Counted from the first letter of the stretch, positions 21,880 to 34,710 are shown. The stretch is 64,000 nucleotides of DNA from Bagarius yarrelli (GCA_005784505.1 VCAZ01000027.1:111001-175000), one strand, 5' to 3'. Numbers and translations are program-made. Notes: generated by a model from the sequence alone, not told the origin.

Positions 21880-22885
21880 GTAAATTAGCAGTAGTGTATT
21901 TATAGAAAGTGGTATGCTAACCCCCTCTTTTCCCATGACAAGACAGTGTTTGAATTATTACTAATAATTGGTGTTTATAAGACAGAATTTCCTTTTAGTT
22001 TTTTAGGGCTTTCGAATTTTAATTTTTTAAATTAGAGATTCATTTATTTTTGCATTTCCCTTTATAGCCCGGTCAAAGCACAACATTTAAAAAAAGCCTA
22101 AAGCCTGTGAATCTTTGCCTCACAAAATTATTATTAGATTTTTGAGAATGTCTTCTTCAAACGAAAGACGTTTTTCTGAACTGTTAACATTTACCAAGAA
22201 TTTCTCAGTGCTTATGGACATTGAGCACTTCTGCTTTTCTCTGAGTCTACACTGAAGAGGACTTGATCTGGAGCATAAACACTTCTGGACTGCTAAAAAA
22301 GACTGAACAGAGACTGCATTTTTTAAGGGTGCTCAGGAAAAACATCATCACCCAGTGATTCCTGGTGTCCTTTTATCAGTGCTCTATAGAGAGCCTACTG
22401 CCCAAGCTCGATGATGGTTGTCAGGAGTGAAAAAGGGTGGTGTCATATAAAACAAAATTGCAGTAAATACAACAAAGTTTGTGAGTTTGCAGAAATTCAG
22501 GACAAAGTCTAAGGGGACACTAAAACACGAGTATATTTAATCAGCCATTCAAGTGGGTATACGCCAATATTATTCCCCAGAAGCATATGATGTATATGAA
22601 TAAGTAGTAATGTGAGATTAGACTGTTAGAAAATATTGTAGCCAGGTATAAATTCTGCTCAGACAGTATTGGTTTGTGGAAGTAGGTGAGGTTGGTAAGG
22701 AGAGGCTGTCTAAGCAGGTTGTGTAAGGAAGGGGGGGTAGAAATGAAAAGAAAACTAACACTCCTGTGCCACCCTGCACCTTACTTTTGATGCTGAGTGT
22801 TATTAGTGTTAAAGCTCTGTTATTTGTATTAACTGAATTAAGTATATTAGAGATAGAGAAACACTGAAATGTTGGGATACCCATG
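21880..22885. other. Intergenic DNA between dgkh and akap11
   Basis: No gene seen. Short open frames on both strands look random. Confidence 0.5.
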
Positions 22886-22888
22886 GTG

Positions 22889-23012
22889 TGGTGAGCGGTG
22901 GCTCATGGTTAAGGTGTTGGATTGTCAACCCGAAGACTGTGGGTTCAATTCCCAGCTTCACCTAGCCACCGCTGCTGGGTCCCTGAGCAAGGCCCTTAAT
23001 AAGCTGTTAATA
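22889..23012 (+). repeat. SINE family A, copy 6 (plus sense)
   Basis: Sense strand is plus: GTGGCTCATGGTTAAGG, box B GGGTTCAATTCCC, truncated after AAGGCCCTTAAT. Confidence 0.8.
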
Positions 23013-23483
23013 AGATTCAAGTAAACAAAAATTGAGAGTTTATTATTTAATTTTCTTTTTGTCTAAATTAATGTTAACTATTAACTAGTAATCTTTTACT
23101 GAAGTATGAACAATAAGGCAAAAAGAAAATAGCTGAAAGGCTTTTCTTATATTCCATTAAAGGTCCAACACCTATACAGTGGCACAGCATCTAGGGGGCA
23201 CCAAATTAATGATCCTTTTATACCTTAAAAATTTGCCCGGTAATGCAGGTTTTCATGATGGCCCCCCTTATAGCTTACACCTTGTCACAAGGGAGGTCAG
23301 GAGGGGGCGAGAAAACTGACTTTGTCCCTGGGAGCTGAAAACCTTAGCTACTCCTCTGCACCAATAATTCTTGATGACTTTTACATAAGTTACTCTGAGA
23401 TGTAAAACATTCACCATTTTAACAACCTATTATATAAATAAATAAGAGTGTCTCGGACACCATGCGTTGTGTATGCATTCGGT

Positions 23484-23489
23484 TTTATT
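23484..23489 (-). terminator. dgkh: Candidate dgkh poly(A) signal AATAAA
   Basis: Minus strand CAATAAAACC, followed 25-35 bases on by a GT-rich TGGTGTCC stretch. Confidence 0.4.
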
Positions 23490-23912
23490 GAAGAAGTGAG
23501 ATATTAAGTGGCGCCATTTTACCACTTTAAAATGTACAACAAAATTGAGACATTTATTCAATCATGATACAAAAATACACATCTTAGTGACCTTCATATT
23601 AATAGTAATAAATAGTTACTCATGCACCTACAATAAAAAGGCACAGAAAACAGTCACTTAGTAGTCATAAAAATTACCAACTACTTTACCAAAAGATCAT
23701 TCAGATATCAATACAGGTGACTACTGGAACATTATATCCCGATGGTGAAAACACATACACATCATTTGTTTAACCTTAATAAATATGCAAATGTCGTATA
23801 TAGCTATACACATAATTATATAAATTAAACTGTGCTGCTGTAAACACAATGTAAACAAACGAAATTCACGCCGCACTTCTGATAATAAGAGCATCATATA
23901 TACTTTATATAC

Positions 23913-23916
<4 letters not shown>

Positions 23917-23967
<51 letters not shown>
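23917..23967. repeat. (AT)n microsatellite
   Basis: About 25 units, followed by two TATATAAGG imperfect units that can fold with ATATACCTTT on both sides. Confidence 0.95.
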
Positions 23968-23973
<6 letters not shown>

Positions 23974-26900
23974 ATATAAGGTATATATATATATACCTTT
24001 CAGCACTCCAAATGTCTTGTGTACTGGGTTCGAAAAAATAAAACAGGCAGTATACAGCTTTATATACATCGTCTATAGATAAGCCTGAGCTCACGTGAGC
24101 CTGAAATCTTATCAAAAACATACTCGTCATGTGGTCACACTTTTGAAAGCTTGTTCACAGACAAATATGCATGAACGTGTGCAGACGCAGTAACTGCAGT
24201 TGGAGAGGAAGACTGCGCTTGGGGAAAACCAATAAAAATGAATGCACGTACGAGGCACTGTTAATCTGAGGTCTGTTCACCTGCTACAGTTTTGAAATGA
24301 TAAATCTCTAAGGCCAATTTGATATTATTCTCGTCAGTTTCCTAATCGATTAAGGTGCTATAGGTCGAAGGTCATGTAATGAATACAGGTGTCTTTTGGA
24401 AACTGGTTAGCGTGTACGGCACTGCACAGCGGTAACAGTGCACTGAAGTAGTTTCGAAAGAGAACGCAGTCGATAGTGGATAGAGTGTTGCACTTGCATC
24501 ATTGGCAATGGCTCGAAATCATCACTTCGTCTTACTAAAAATAGAAAATAGTCTTAGACTCCTTTTGAAGGCAATGCATATCTGGCAATAAAGTGTAAAA
24601 TTAAAATTACTAAAATAAAACCACATTCACTAATGTGACATGTGACACGCTTTAGAAAAAAACAACAACGTTAGATTTCATTAGCACCCTAAAGAGTTCT
24701 TTGTTTTCACCCTGTTGGGACAAAAAAGGATTCCCTTTAAACAGATTGAAACAGAAAAAAACTTTTAAAAGCTTAGGAACCCTTGAGGAACCCCTTTTAT
24801 GAAAAACTTTTATGAAATTTATCATCCAAAAACAAGCATCCTGGTTAAATCAGAGGTCCTTTCATTTCTCCTTATGAATCTTAGGTACTTTAGTAAGTTT
24901 ATGTCACTTTTAACAAACTGTTCGATTCTGATTCGATTCAGTTTCTCAATACAGCGTTTTGTTTTGTGTAAATGTTTGATTACAACACAAAGAAAGTAAA
25001 TCTGCAGTCAAATTCATGGCAATTTTTTTACCCAGCTGTATTATTATTTTATTTATTCTGAACATATTGGACATTTCTTTATATCTAATAATATAATATA
25101 TTTATACAAAATTCTTTATATATAATAAATTATTATTATAATTTATTTATTATAATTATTATTATAACTATTATTCTTTATATATAATAAATATACCATT
25201 TTGTTATATTATTGTATGAGTATTTCGTCAACGTTGTTTTTTTTAACCAACCCACACTCAGCTCTCTGCCGCCCCCTATAGGAAATTCGCGCTTTAAAAT
25301 AAACCTCCAGGAAAACCTACACAAAAATTGAACATGGAATGACTTGCTTAACTACAAGGGATGGGAAAAAAACCTAAAAATAAAAGAGGCACAGCAGGCC
25401 ATTCTGATCGTTCCACAATGTGTCTAATGTAACATTTAGTTGTCTAGAAAATTATCCCGGAAGCACAATTGAATAGAACGAACCAAAAACTTGAGGAAGA
25501 TTTTATGGATTTGAAGAGAATATGGCATGTTCATCAGTCCACCTTACACTAAAAATAGCTTTTTAAAAAAAAAACTTAAATGGATTCAGGAGTGCATGAA
25601 TTAATTTCTTGTTTTTCGAGAAAAAAAAAATCACATAATGCTTTATAAAGAAGAAAATCTAGCAAAATAAATACAATATTGCACCTTCAATAGAATACTT
25701 AACATAGAAAGGCAACTACTAAACATTATTATAAATCACATCTGTATTATGGTGCACTATACACAATCAATCAAGTTGTGTAAGATCTATAGAACATGTT
25801 AGTCTTAATCTATACAAACCATTCTTTACAACAGGAATTAACAGTAGAATCTGTTTCAACATATTTACAGTGCATATATTTATATTAACCAACGAAAAAA
25901 ACCTCACTTATACTTGTATACCCTGTAATGCCTGCTAATAATACAATGTAGTTCTGGGTCTCTTATTAAACATATACGGTATCCCTATTTGAAGGAATTA
26001 TAGTGATGAGAAACTTATGCAAGCTGCAGATTAACTGTAATACCAACACAAGATTCTAACTGCAAGTAAAATATCCGAATAGGTCTACAGTCCAAATGCA
26101 GAAAAGTTTAAAGATCTCATGAAAATCCACACTGTTATTCTGATACTTAAAATGATATTTGTTTCTAACTAGTGCGCACTAAAGAAAATGCTTTTAAGAG
26201 ACTGTTTAGGGCACATTTTAAAGAACCGATATATATCTGTTTGACTCAACGTTCCTAATCGAATATAAATCATAGATGTCCTACAATAAAGCACACTTTT
26301 ACAATAAATATGGTACATGACACTGCTCTTCAACACGGAAGTATCATGCAAACAAAGATATCGAAATGAAACAGCGGTCTCGTAAGACCACGAAGATGCT
26401 TCAGTAGTAACAATTAGGATCATACTAAAGTCATAGAAAACTTGTTCAAGTGTTAGTTTGTACAATTTTCAAAAATGACACTTATCATGCAGTGAAACAC
26501 ACAGCCAAAAAAATCGAGCAAATTCACCATGCATCAGAATGTCACTGCTTCAGGAAACCCTCGACTCAGCTTTCTTTCTAAAGTGAAAAACCATTTGCTA
26601 TAATTGCAATTCGAGTGCAACTCTTCAGCAGACATTTTTTTCCCTCCATCTCCATCAAAAATGTAAACAGTGCTCGAAAGAAGAATATTGCTGACACGTC
26701 ACGTCTCCATCCTATTGTAGTTATTCACCACAAGGTGAAACGCCAGCGAGCTTTAAATACCCGGCTGTGCTTCACCCACAGTGAACACTTTATGGAAGTC
26801 CTGTTTTGCTACTTGACTTTTTAAGATGCCAGAAGTTGCCTCTGCAATGAGAGTTGCATACCTGATTGTGCCATCAATGCAATAAGAAATGGCTTTTTTT

Positions 26901-27127
26901 TTTTTTTTTTTGAAGTAACTCTTAACAACCTCTTGAAAATATTTGACCACTACGATTCTTTTGGCACCAGCGCGCTCTTACTAAAACGACACATTCGCCG
27001 GTACTCTAAAGCTATACTTAATCACGGGGGGGGGGAAGGAAACCCCTCATTACTGAGCTCATCCAGACAATGCAGCTCTGTTAGTTAAATGTTCCCTTTC
27101 TCCCGAAGGAAAGGACTCCTGTCAGCC

Positions 27128-27214
27128 TCACAGGTCCACCATGGCACTCTTGGCCAGCTCTTTAGTGCCCTGGAGAATTCTCTTCATATGACCCACCTTC
27201 GAGATCCCCAGATC
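27128..27214 (-). CDS. dgkh: dgkh last coding exon, end of SAM domain
   Basis: 28 residues and TGA (27130-27128), phase 0 in. Acceptor TTATTTACACAG. The frame DLGISKVGHMKRILQGTKEL is the last helix of the SAM domain, which in DGK delta/eta polymerises and holds the enzyme in cytoplasmic assemblies. Presence of this exon marks the long, SAM-containing isoform type. Confidence 0.95.
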   Translation of the reverse strand, partial: DLGISKVGHMKRILQGTKELAKSAMVDL

Positions 27215-27449
27215 CTGTGTAAATAATAATTAGATATTGTTAGTATAGGAAACAAATAACATCAGCTTGACACAGTGGTAATTTATTTTTATCTATGTAG
27301 GTTGCTGTGTATGCAGATAAGTAATTAAATGTTTTTGTTTATCCCCTGTTCAAGTAATTTTTTTTAAATAAATAAGATATTTACTAAATAAATCTGAATT
27401 AGAAATACATATATAATATATTAATATTATACAATACATATATTAGCTG

Positions 27450-27705
27450 GAGTTGAAAAAACTTGAGTGTCCTGACTCTGACTGAATCCCACTTTGAGAT
27501 GGAACACCGACCTCCTCACTTAACATTAGTGTCCAATCTCACTAATACTATTATGGCTAAATAAACAAATTCTTATACTAACACTCCAAAATCTAGTGGA
27601 ACGCTTTTGAAGTGTGAAAGTTATTATAGAATTAAGAGTGGCACTGAATATCTATCTAATGGTCAGGTGTCCCAATACTTTTGACTATTCTGTGTATATA
27701 AACAG
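27450..27705 (+). mobile_element. Tc1-like non-autonomous element, copy 1
   Basis: Right half of a dispersed fish element: CCGACCTCCTCACTTAACATTAGTGTCC..., AATCTAGTGGAACGCTTTTG, and the end GGTCAGGTGTCCCAATACTTTTG. Related copies at 37300, 41170 and 61715. Confidence 0.65.
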
Positions 27706-28439
27706 GGAAAACTATATACAATTATAAAGAAGTAAACTAGTAACAAATACTAGTACTTTTTTTTTCCAAATAAAAATGAAATAGTATTCAATTAAATTTG
27801 ATGTTAGATATCAATACATTAATTATCTGCTATAATGTGCACAACCTGAAACATGACACGTGACAGGGGGATCTGAAATGAGGTGGAACACAAACTATTA
27901 AAATGACACATTTCACTTTTTGCTATAATTGTCAACCCGGAAGAAGTTTGTTGTATTGGTTGCATATTGTATATAACTGGTGGCCTAAAGAGGCCTGTAT
28001 ACTATATTATATATTCATGCCATACTTTATGCCACTATATCTTAGCGACATGAAGTATTATTTTAATTAGATGTATTAATTTATTTCCAACTGTTTCTTT
28101 CGACTGCACTGCTTCCAGTATGTGTATGTGGATGTTAAATTTTTTGTCCAGTCAGGTTTCAGTTTCTATGTGCTGCCATCTTAATCTCATCTGCCAAAGC
28201 CTTTAAAATCAGTAGTGCTGCCCATGTAACTTAAACTATACTAGCGGTGGCAGATTGCTAATTGGTTAATATTATTAAAGACTGTTTCTTAACCAAATCA
28301 GATTTTTAAACTTGCCTCCTGAAGCCCGCTATCTGGCGCATGATAACATCAGCATTTTTCCATCCTATGATTGGTTAATTAGAGTAAATTCCTTAAGCCC
28401 ATTTCGACTAGCAAAACACACTCTACAGTTGAATTAGAA

Positions 28440-28716
28440 TTTTTACGGCCACAATGGCTGCGGGAGGAGAAAAATGTACTTGCTCTCGGACATGCTTAAA
28501 AATATGTTTTTAACTTTCCGGAAATGTTAGACATTGTGAGTTGAGGTCAGCTAACCCTGAAGATAACTAGCTTGTCTCAGCCTGAGGAAAAATGTGTTCA
28601 CCACTAAGCAATTGGGTGGTGAACCAGTGCCAACAACCGGTAACGCTGGCTTACAGGCTTTAAATGTGCTTTATAGTATTATAAAGATAAAATATTAATT
28701 CTGCTCCAGATGATGT
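28440..28716. other. Intron sequence, nothing recognised
   Basis: Part of the dgkh intron 27215-29892, which otherwise holds the Tc1-like copy, SINE copy 7 and simple repeats. Confidence 0.5.
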
Positions 28717-28853
28717 GGGGAAGTGGTAGCGCAGTGGTTAAGTTGTTGGACTACCAACTTGAGGACCTTAACCCCAATTGCTTAGTTGTATAACAAGGAA
28801 TATTGTAAGTCGCTCTAGATAAGGGCGTCTGCCAAATGCTGCTTATGTAAATG
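28717..28853 (+). repeat. SINE family A, copy 7 (plus sense)
   Basis: GGGAAGTGGTAGCGCAGTGG head and GTAAGTCGCTCTAGATAAGG tail; the part holding box B is deleted. Confidence 0.75.
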
Positions 28854-29399
28854 ATGTGTGTGGTACAGTTGCGGTTGTAGTGTAGAGGTTTGGAGTCTTA
28901 AATAAAAATGATTTTCATCCTCAATATGTGAACACTCTCTCACTCTCTCTGTAATGCCACGCCGTGTTATACTGCGTTTCTGTATAGTATTAATGGTTTA
29001 CATAATATTGAAGTGATAGTGATGGTAGTAAGAGGTGTATCAGTCGGGTAAATCCCCACTGAAGGTACCAAATGCACCGCCCACCACTGATTAATATATA
29101 TATAACATGCACTGTTTTTTTATATATAGTTTTTCCAATGACTCTCATTTTGGTGTGTTTCTGCTGGGGTGATTTATGTGACATTTAACACAATACGAGC
29201 AATGAAACCTGAAAATACTCAACAAGTGCAAAAGATGAGAAAATATTGTACGCTGAACTGAAAAGCGTCCATGATGTTTCAGCTACTGGCTAAACGTTTT
29301 TATTCTCCATAGCTGTTAAAGTGTATTTTGGTTTGGCAGCAGATTTGCACTTGTTAGATATGTTTCATTTCATCTCCTGTTCCCGCCATGTGACGACAC

Positions 29400-29452
29400 A
29401 CTCTCTCTTTCTCGCTCTCTCTTTCTCTCTCACACACACACACACACATACA
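29400..29452 (+). repeat. CT-rich then (CA)n simple repeat
   Basis: CTCTCTCTTTCTCGCTCTCTC run followed by about nine CA units. Confidence 0.9.
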
Positions 29453-29892
29453 CCTTCTTGTATTCATCAAGCACAAAACGGCATGCTTGTCACATCTTAG
29501 CAACGGACACCAGTGAATGCATGTGTCTATAACACACAACACAAGCTGATGCATGTGTCACACTATGCTACAGGTGCAGTCGCACTTTTTCACTGTCGGC
29601 AATGTAAACCTCCGTTCCTTCACCTTTCACTGACTCTAGTCTATAATCTAATCTCAATACCTTCCAAAAGGCCAGAAACAGTTAGTTAGCATGTAAGAAA
29701 GTTCAAGTCCCAAACAACACTCGCACAAAGGAAGCCAAGCAGAGCAGTGCAGCACAAAACAGCAAAGAGGGTCAAGGTGAAAGAAGACAGAAAAGATACA
29801 GAGACAGAGTCAGTGAAAGTGAAAGGGAGAGAAATAAAGTTCTGTTTATCATAAGGGATAGTGTGAGGCACGAATGGGGCGTGTGTGTATAC

Positions 29893-30023
29893 CTTCAGGT
29901 CCCTCCTTTCCAGGTGCAGGAGCTCGGAGCCGCGGATATCGTGGCGGATGAAGGTGTCTTTGTATTCCCCCAAGCTGAGCTGCTCCAGCCAGGCGCCCAC
30001 CTCCTCAGTGCCCCACCTCTGAA
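29893..30023 (-). CDS. dgkh: dgkh SAM-domain exon
   Basis: 131 bp, phase 1 in, 0 out, residues 1059-1102. Acceptor CTTGTGTAG, donor CTGAAG|GTATAC. The frame starts VQRWGTEEVGAWLEQLSLGE and continues through DIRGSELLHLERRDLK, the classic first helices of the SAM domain. GC content is higher than in the neighbouring exons. Confidence 0.96.
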
Positions 30024-30351
30024 CTACACAAGTCAAGAGCAACAAGGCCCCTTCAGTCTCCAAGCCCCGTACAAGCCGCAAAGGACATGAGCACATGGAG
30101 TCAGGGGGGCCGAAGACAAAATGAAACAAAACAACAACAACAACCACAAAGGAAGGCAGGAATTATAAAACAGAAAGAGAAGACAGAGAAAGGAGAGGCG
30201 GCAGCAGCTGGCAAAAAGAGGGTTAAACAGGTATTGGTTTGGTACGGAGTCTCTGGTCACTGGTAAACACCCAGAGGGTAAATTCTGCCATGCAGGTTAT
30301 CGAAAAAGGGACATTCACTACTGCATTCAGAGCAGACACAAGAACAGCCAG

Positions 30352-30369
30352 AGAGAGAGAGAGAAAGAG

Positions 30370-30402
<33 letters not shown>
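30352..30402 (+). repeat. (GA)n microsatellite
   Basis: Purine run with about 15 uninterrupted GA units at its right end. Confidence 0.95.
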
Positions 30403-30407
<5 letters not shown>

Positions 30408-31137
30408 AGGGCAGTTAAGCCTGTTCACCCTAGAAATCTATGTCTGGACCCTAAACCATGGTTTCATCTGTCCTCTTCCATCCATCCGGCAATACACTTG
30501 CTCATCCACAGGCAGGAAGCCATGCGTCTGTCATACACACTTTTAAACAAATATACTGACATCATTCCAGAACACTACTGAAACCCCCGGAGCAATTTCT
30601 GTTTCTTGTGTGCACTGATTTGTAATAGTTCTAATCGTGCTAATTAGTAAAAAAATTGAATCCAATATAAATTTGAATTTGTGCCCATGTTAACGGGTTC
30701 CCGTACAGGAGTCATAACGGTTTGTACCTGCTGTTCACGTGTAGACACATAAGACTGTATCTGACTCACAGGACAACATCATGTACAGAGGAAGTGCAGG
30801 ATGCTCATGGATGGTTGGGTTGTATTGAGGACATCACAGAACAGAGGAACTCAGAGAACTCTTTGGGAAGGGATACAGATACTACATGAAGTTCTATGGC
30901 ATCAAACAAGCCTCCTACCACTGCTGTGTATGTTTAAAGAGGTCAGACATGTAGTGATTTCAGTCCCCGCTGGGGCATTAGTTAAAAATAAGTTTGGTTT
31001 TGGTATCATATGACACTATGGCATTTCTTTCAGGTGCCAAATGCACTCTGATAGCACTACGTTCCAGCAATGCAAGCTTCCAATGTCCAATGAATATTGT
31101 TTCAAGTGTTCCATGTCAGAAATCCACATGCTCTTAC

Positions 31138-31243
31138 CTGACTGTGGGCTGGATTTCTTCAGTGCTTTTTCTTTCTTGAACTTTGGCACAATACGGAACA
31201 TACCACTTCGGCTGTTTCTCTTGCCATACTCCAGGGAGTGGTC
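31138..31243 (-). CDS. dgkh: dgkh exon before SAM
   Basis: 106 bp, phase 0 in, 1 out, residues 1024-1058. Contains the basic FRIVPKFKKEKALKKSSPQS linker conserved in DGK delta/eta. Acceptor TTGTGGTAG, donor GTCAG|GTAAGA. Confidence 0.95.
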
Positions 31244-31448
31244 CTACCACAAACATAGAATTCAAATAAAAATGTTGTGCTCATGCATGCTAGGCATATT
31301 GTTCATGGAAATGTTGAGTATACCGGTGACGAGCACATTGCGGTGGTGCGTTTCGGTGGTGAGAATGGTAGAATGGTATTAGAATGTAGGACACATTGTT
31401 AGTTAGAATGTTGTTGGTGTAAGACTGTTGCTAAGGGGAAATGTTGGG

Positions 31449-31625
31449 CATTTACATTTCAGGCATATGGCAAACGCCCTTATCCAAAGAGACTTACATC
31501 TATCTCTTTTATACAATGGAGCAATTAGGGGTTAATGGCCTTGCTCAGGGGCCCAACGGTGGTAACTTGGTGATGCTGGGAATTAAATCCACAACCATCA
31601 GGTTAGCAGCCCAACACCCTAAAAG
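31449..31625 (-). repeat. SINE family A, copy 8
   Basis: GGCATATGGCAAACGCCCTTATCCAAAG...CAGCCCAACACCCTAA. Box B is degraded (AATTAAATCCAC). Confidence 0.75.
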
Positions 31626-32234
31626 TAGGCTACTATGGATAAACATGGAAAAGCTAGGCATATTGGTAATGAACATGATAATATAATTATGTGCATGTTT
31701 TTTTGTTAATAAAATGGACATTTTGGTTTTCGAGACACACTTTATACTGTCATATTCAAAAGTAACATCAAAACTGTTAAAAAAAGCAACAAATGCCCCA
31801 AAAAATGACTGAAATGTCCATTGCTAACATACCCCACCCCAGTATATCTATAACAACACACCAGCATTCTTATTATTTAAAGTAAGTCTGCATTTTGTGT
31901 ATCCTGGCAATAGACAATCTAGTAAAGTGTGTTGGTGATTTTGCTGATGTGCCATTTGTTAAAGGGGGTAATAATCATGTTGGTGATTGATATGTTTGAA
32001 TCAGCATCTTTAACGCTGATGATAGACTGGCAGCACATGTTGATGATGGGAATGTTGGTGTTAAAGATGTTTAATTGTGCTGGTAATAAATGTGTTGGCA
32101 TTGTGTATGTTAACAACGGCTGTGTAGTTGATGTGCTTGTTGCTGATTGTTGTGTTGGTATTAGACGGGTTGGTGCTGGTTGGCGTCATGTGACTAAAGT
32201 TTATGTTGAATATACAGTAATCCGATGGGTTTAC

Positions 32235-32354
32235 CTCCTCGTCATTGGGCTGGAGAATGTGGTAAAGCCAGGGAATCTCAGTCAGCTTGCCCAACTCCAC
32301 CTCAACACACTGCAAAGCACTGGACAGCAACTCCTCATCAGGAGGTTCTAGTTG
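32235..32354 (-). CDS. dgkh: dgkh coding exon (residues 984-1023)
   Basis: 120 bp, phase 0/0. Reads VEVELGKLTEIPWLYHILQP, then an acidic NDEE end at donor GAGGAG|GTAAAC. Acceptor TGTCTGTACAG. Confidence 0.95.
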
Positions 32355-32451
32355 CTGTACAGACACAACCCCCCCCCAGGATGAAGCAGGATAGACATAG
32401 ACTATGATGTGCACACAAAAGTAGACCAGAATCTTTTAAAAAATGCCTTAC

Positions 32452-32544
32452 CAATGACACTCGTCCCACGAGAAGTGACTCAGTCTCATTGTGTAGTGCC
32501 TTCACTGTGCTGGTCACCTCAATTGCCGTGTTCCTGGTCAGACT
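32452..32544 (-). CDS. dgkh: dgkh coding exon (residues 953-983)
   Basis: 93 bp, phase 0/0. SLTRNTAIEVTSTVKALHNE then TESLLVGRVSL. Acceptor TTTCTTTCAG, donor TTG|GTAAGG. Confidence 0.95.
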
Positions 32545-32665
32545 CTGAAAGAAACATATCCAACAGATTACAATACAACAAACCTTTAGTCAAAGCATAT
32601 GTGCAAAGTTATTTTACGATTCAAAAGAAGATTAGATGTTAAGATTAAAGATTAGACTATCTCAC

Positions 32666-32932
32666 TTCAGGGAACTTGGGGTGAGTTTTGTTGATTGCGT
32701 GAGATGCAGCATTGACAGCATGAGCAAGCTCTTGTTCCAGGAGTCCGTTTGTCTTGGCTGCCTCACAGATCCTGGTAATAAGCTCCTCAGCTGAACGGGC
32801 ACACATCTGGACAATTGCAGCTTCTTCCTCCGTGGCTAGATCTACAGAGTGCTGAGAGTACAGGTGTGGCCTCAGTGGAGGCTTGTCATACTTCAACTTG
32901 TCCTCCCAGGACTTCAGCGTGTTCTCAAACGC
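32666..32932 (-). CDS. dgkh: dgkh coding exon (residues 864-952)
   Basis: 267 bp, phase 0/0. Starts AFENTLKSWEDKLKYDKPP and includes AEELITRICEAAKTNGLLEQ. It follows the catalytic accessory domain and is helical in the family. Acceptor CTCCTTCACAG, donor CCTGAA|GTGAGA. Confidence 0.96.
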
Positions 32933-33017
32933 CTGTGAAGGAGAAACAAGGGCAGAAAGTTTAACTGAAGAAGCAGAACTTGGATTGTGTAGTCTACACC
33001 TGCACACTACTACTCAC

Positions 33018-33152
33018 CCTATCTCTGGTCAACATCTGGGCTCTATTCTTGTGCTGAATCTTAATAACTCCAGGTGGCTGAATCCAGGCTTCTCCATCCA
33101 CTTGTATAGGCACTCCTTCATCTCCCAGAATGGTAATCTTCACTGTGCGACA
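33018..33152 (-). CDS. dgkh: dgkh coding exon (residues 819-863)
   Basis: 135 bp, phase 0/0. ITILGDEGVPIQVDGEAWIQ, part of the catalytic accessory subdomain (the QVDGE core is shared by all DGKs). Acceptor TTATCATAG, donor AGG|GTGAGT. Confidence 0.96.
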
Positions 33153-33267
33153 CTATGATAACAACAGGAGGTCGATATCATGTAAGTGGGTTATTACAAT
33201 ATGGAGGATTAATAGTAATATGTCACTAAGAATGGTAACATTTCACATTTTAGAATGTAAAGTTCAC

Positions 33268-33381
33268 CTGTGCAATACGGTGGTGCTGCAGCTTGATCAC
33301 TCTGGACACCGCCATTTGCATACTCCCAAACACTGCCACTACCTCCAAGATTTTATCATCAAATGATGGAGCACAGAATAT
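33268..33381 (-). CDS. dgkh: dgkh coding exon (residues 781-818)
   Basis: 114 bp, phase 0/0. APSFDDKILEVVAVFGSMQM, catalytic accessory subdomain. Acceptor CTCCATCCAG, donor GCACAG|GTGAAC. Confidence 0.96.
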
Positions 33382-33551
33382 CTGGATGGAGTAGAAAACA
33401 TGCAGCAGGATATTGTTTAATTAGTTTTTATTGATTCCATCTGTAGCACAAGGTAAATGCTAGGAAATGATTAGAATATTTTTAACTCATCTGCTAAAAT
33501 CGATCATTTGGCTTTAGACAAAGTTGTAATAAACCACTTTCTCTTTAAACA

Positions 33552-33885
33552 TTCATTCATTCTTTTTCTATACCCGCTTATTCCCTAATTCGGGGTCATG
33601 GGGATCTGCTGGAGCTCATCCCAGCCGCCTCTGCAAGGGCAAAAGGCAGGAGGGCGACACCCTGGACAGGTCGCCAGTCCATCACAGGGCCACACATACA
33701 CACACTCACTCACTCCTATGGGCAATTTAGAATCATCAATCAACCTAACATACATGTTTTTTGACCGTGGGAGGAAGTAAACCCATGCAAGCATGGGGAG
33801 AACATGCAAACTCCACACAGAAAGACCCCTGGCCGGGAATCGAACCCGCAACAGTGCTAACCACTAAGCCACTGTGCTGCCCCTC
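33552..33885 (-). repeat. tRNA-derived fish repeat (family D), copy 1
   Basis: On the minus strand: head GTGGCTTAGTGG at 33860-33880, GGTTCGATTCCCGGCC, then TTTGCATGTTCTCCCC, GGACTGGCGACCTGTCCAGG and the GGGAATAAGCGGGTATAGAAAAAG tail with GAATGAATG units. A second copy is at 39531. Confidence 0.8.
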
Positions 33886-34384
33886 TCTTTAAACAATGCT
33901 GGGTAAATATCATAATTTGTTAGGCAAACCTTGGCTAGTTAGGCAAAAATGACAAAATGGATAAAGCCAGCTGCATCAGGAGAATGGCGCCGTCATGAAC
34001 AATATATTACATTGAGTTCAGATTAAAGTGCAAATGAAATAAAAGGCTTTCAGGGCAGTAGACGGCAACAATTACAGTAGTGTTAGAACTGTTCTCAGGA
34101 GCAAGTGAGCGTAAGTCTTTAGTGGGGGTTTGTGATCCAGGTTAGTACTTTACTATTAATACACCTTCGTGCAAACCCTTTAAAGAGGAAATAAACAGGA
34201 ATATAACCCTAGGGAATGTGAGTCACTTCTTCTGAGAGAAAATCTGGATTGGTCTTCATGTTGGATTTGGTGCAGAGCTGTTTAAAAGCATGTGGTTAAC
34301 ATGTATCTGAATGTTTTGCATAATGACACAAAAGATTGCTTGTCTTAGTAATTGAAGTTTTTTATCGGCGTGTGTGGAGAATCG

Positions 34385-34555
34385 CTGCAGCATTTGGCAG
34401 ACACCCTTATCCATTTATCTCTTTTATACAACTGAGCAATTGGGGGTTAAGGGCCTTGCTCTGGGCTCACAGTGGTGGCATGCTGGTGCTGGGAATATAA
34501 CCCTGGTCTTTTTGATATCAGTCCAACACCTTAACCACTAAGCCACCACTTTAGA
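34385..34555 (-). repeat. SINE family A, copy 9
   Basis: GCAGCATTTGGCAGACACCC to TTAACCACTAAGCCACCAC. Confidence 0.78.
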
Positions 34556-34595
34556 AACACAACCAACTTGTTTTGGACCAAATAAACGTTAGGGA

Positions 34596-34597
<2 letters not shown>

Positions 34598-34674
<77 letters not shown>

Positions 34675-34710
34675 TATTTTATTTATTTATTTATTTATTT
34701 ATTTATTTTC
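34598..34710. repeat. (TA)n then (TTTA)n microsatellite
   Basis: About 75 bases of TA followed by eight ATTT units, within dgkh intron 33382-34992. Confidence 0.95.

Larger units (their letters stand above)
23466..27127 (-). other. dgkh: Probable long dgkh 3' UTR
   Basis: The 3.6 kb after the stop codon has no SINE or transposon that I recognise, unlike the flanking introns and intergenic DNA, which suggests constraint or transcription. It ends at a good polyadenylation context near 23484. It holds long A/T runs and the TA repeat at 23917-23967. Minus-strand open frames here (for example 26169-26465) are short and unlikely to be translated. Earlier poly(A) signals are possible (several TTTATT on the plus strand around 25050-25900). 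Confidence 0.5.

Noticed and set aside
29686..30147. 153-codon minus ORF read as one gene
   Set aside because: Only 29893-30023 is coding (SAM exon). The rest is intron read-through past good splice sites.
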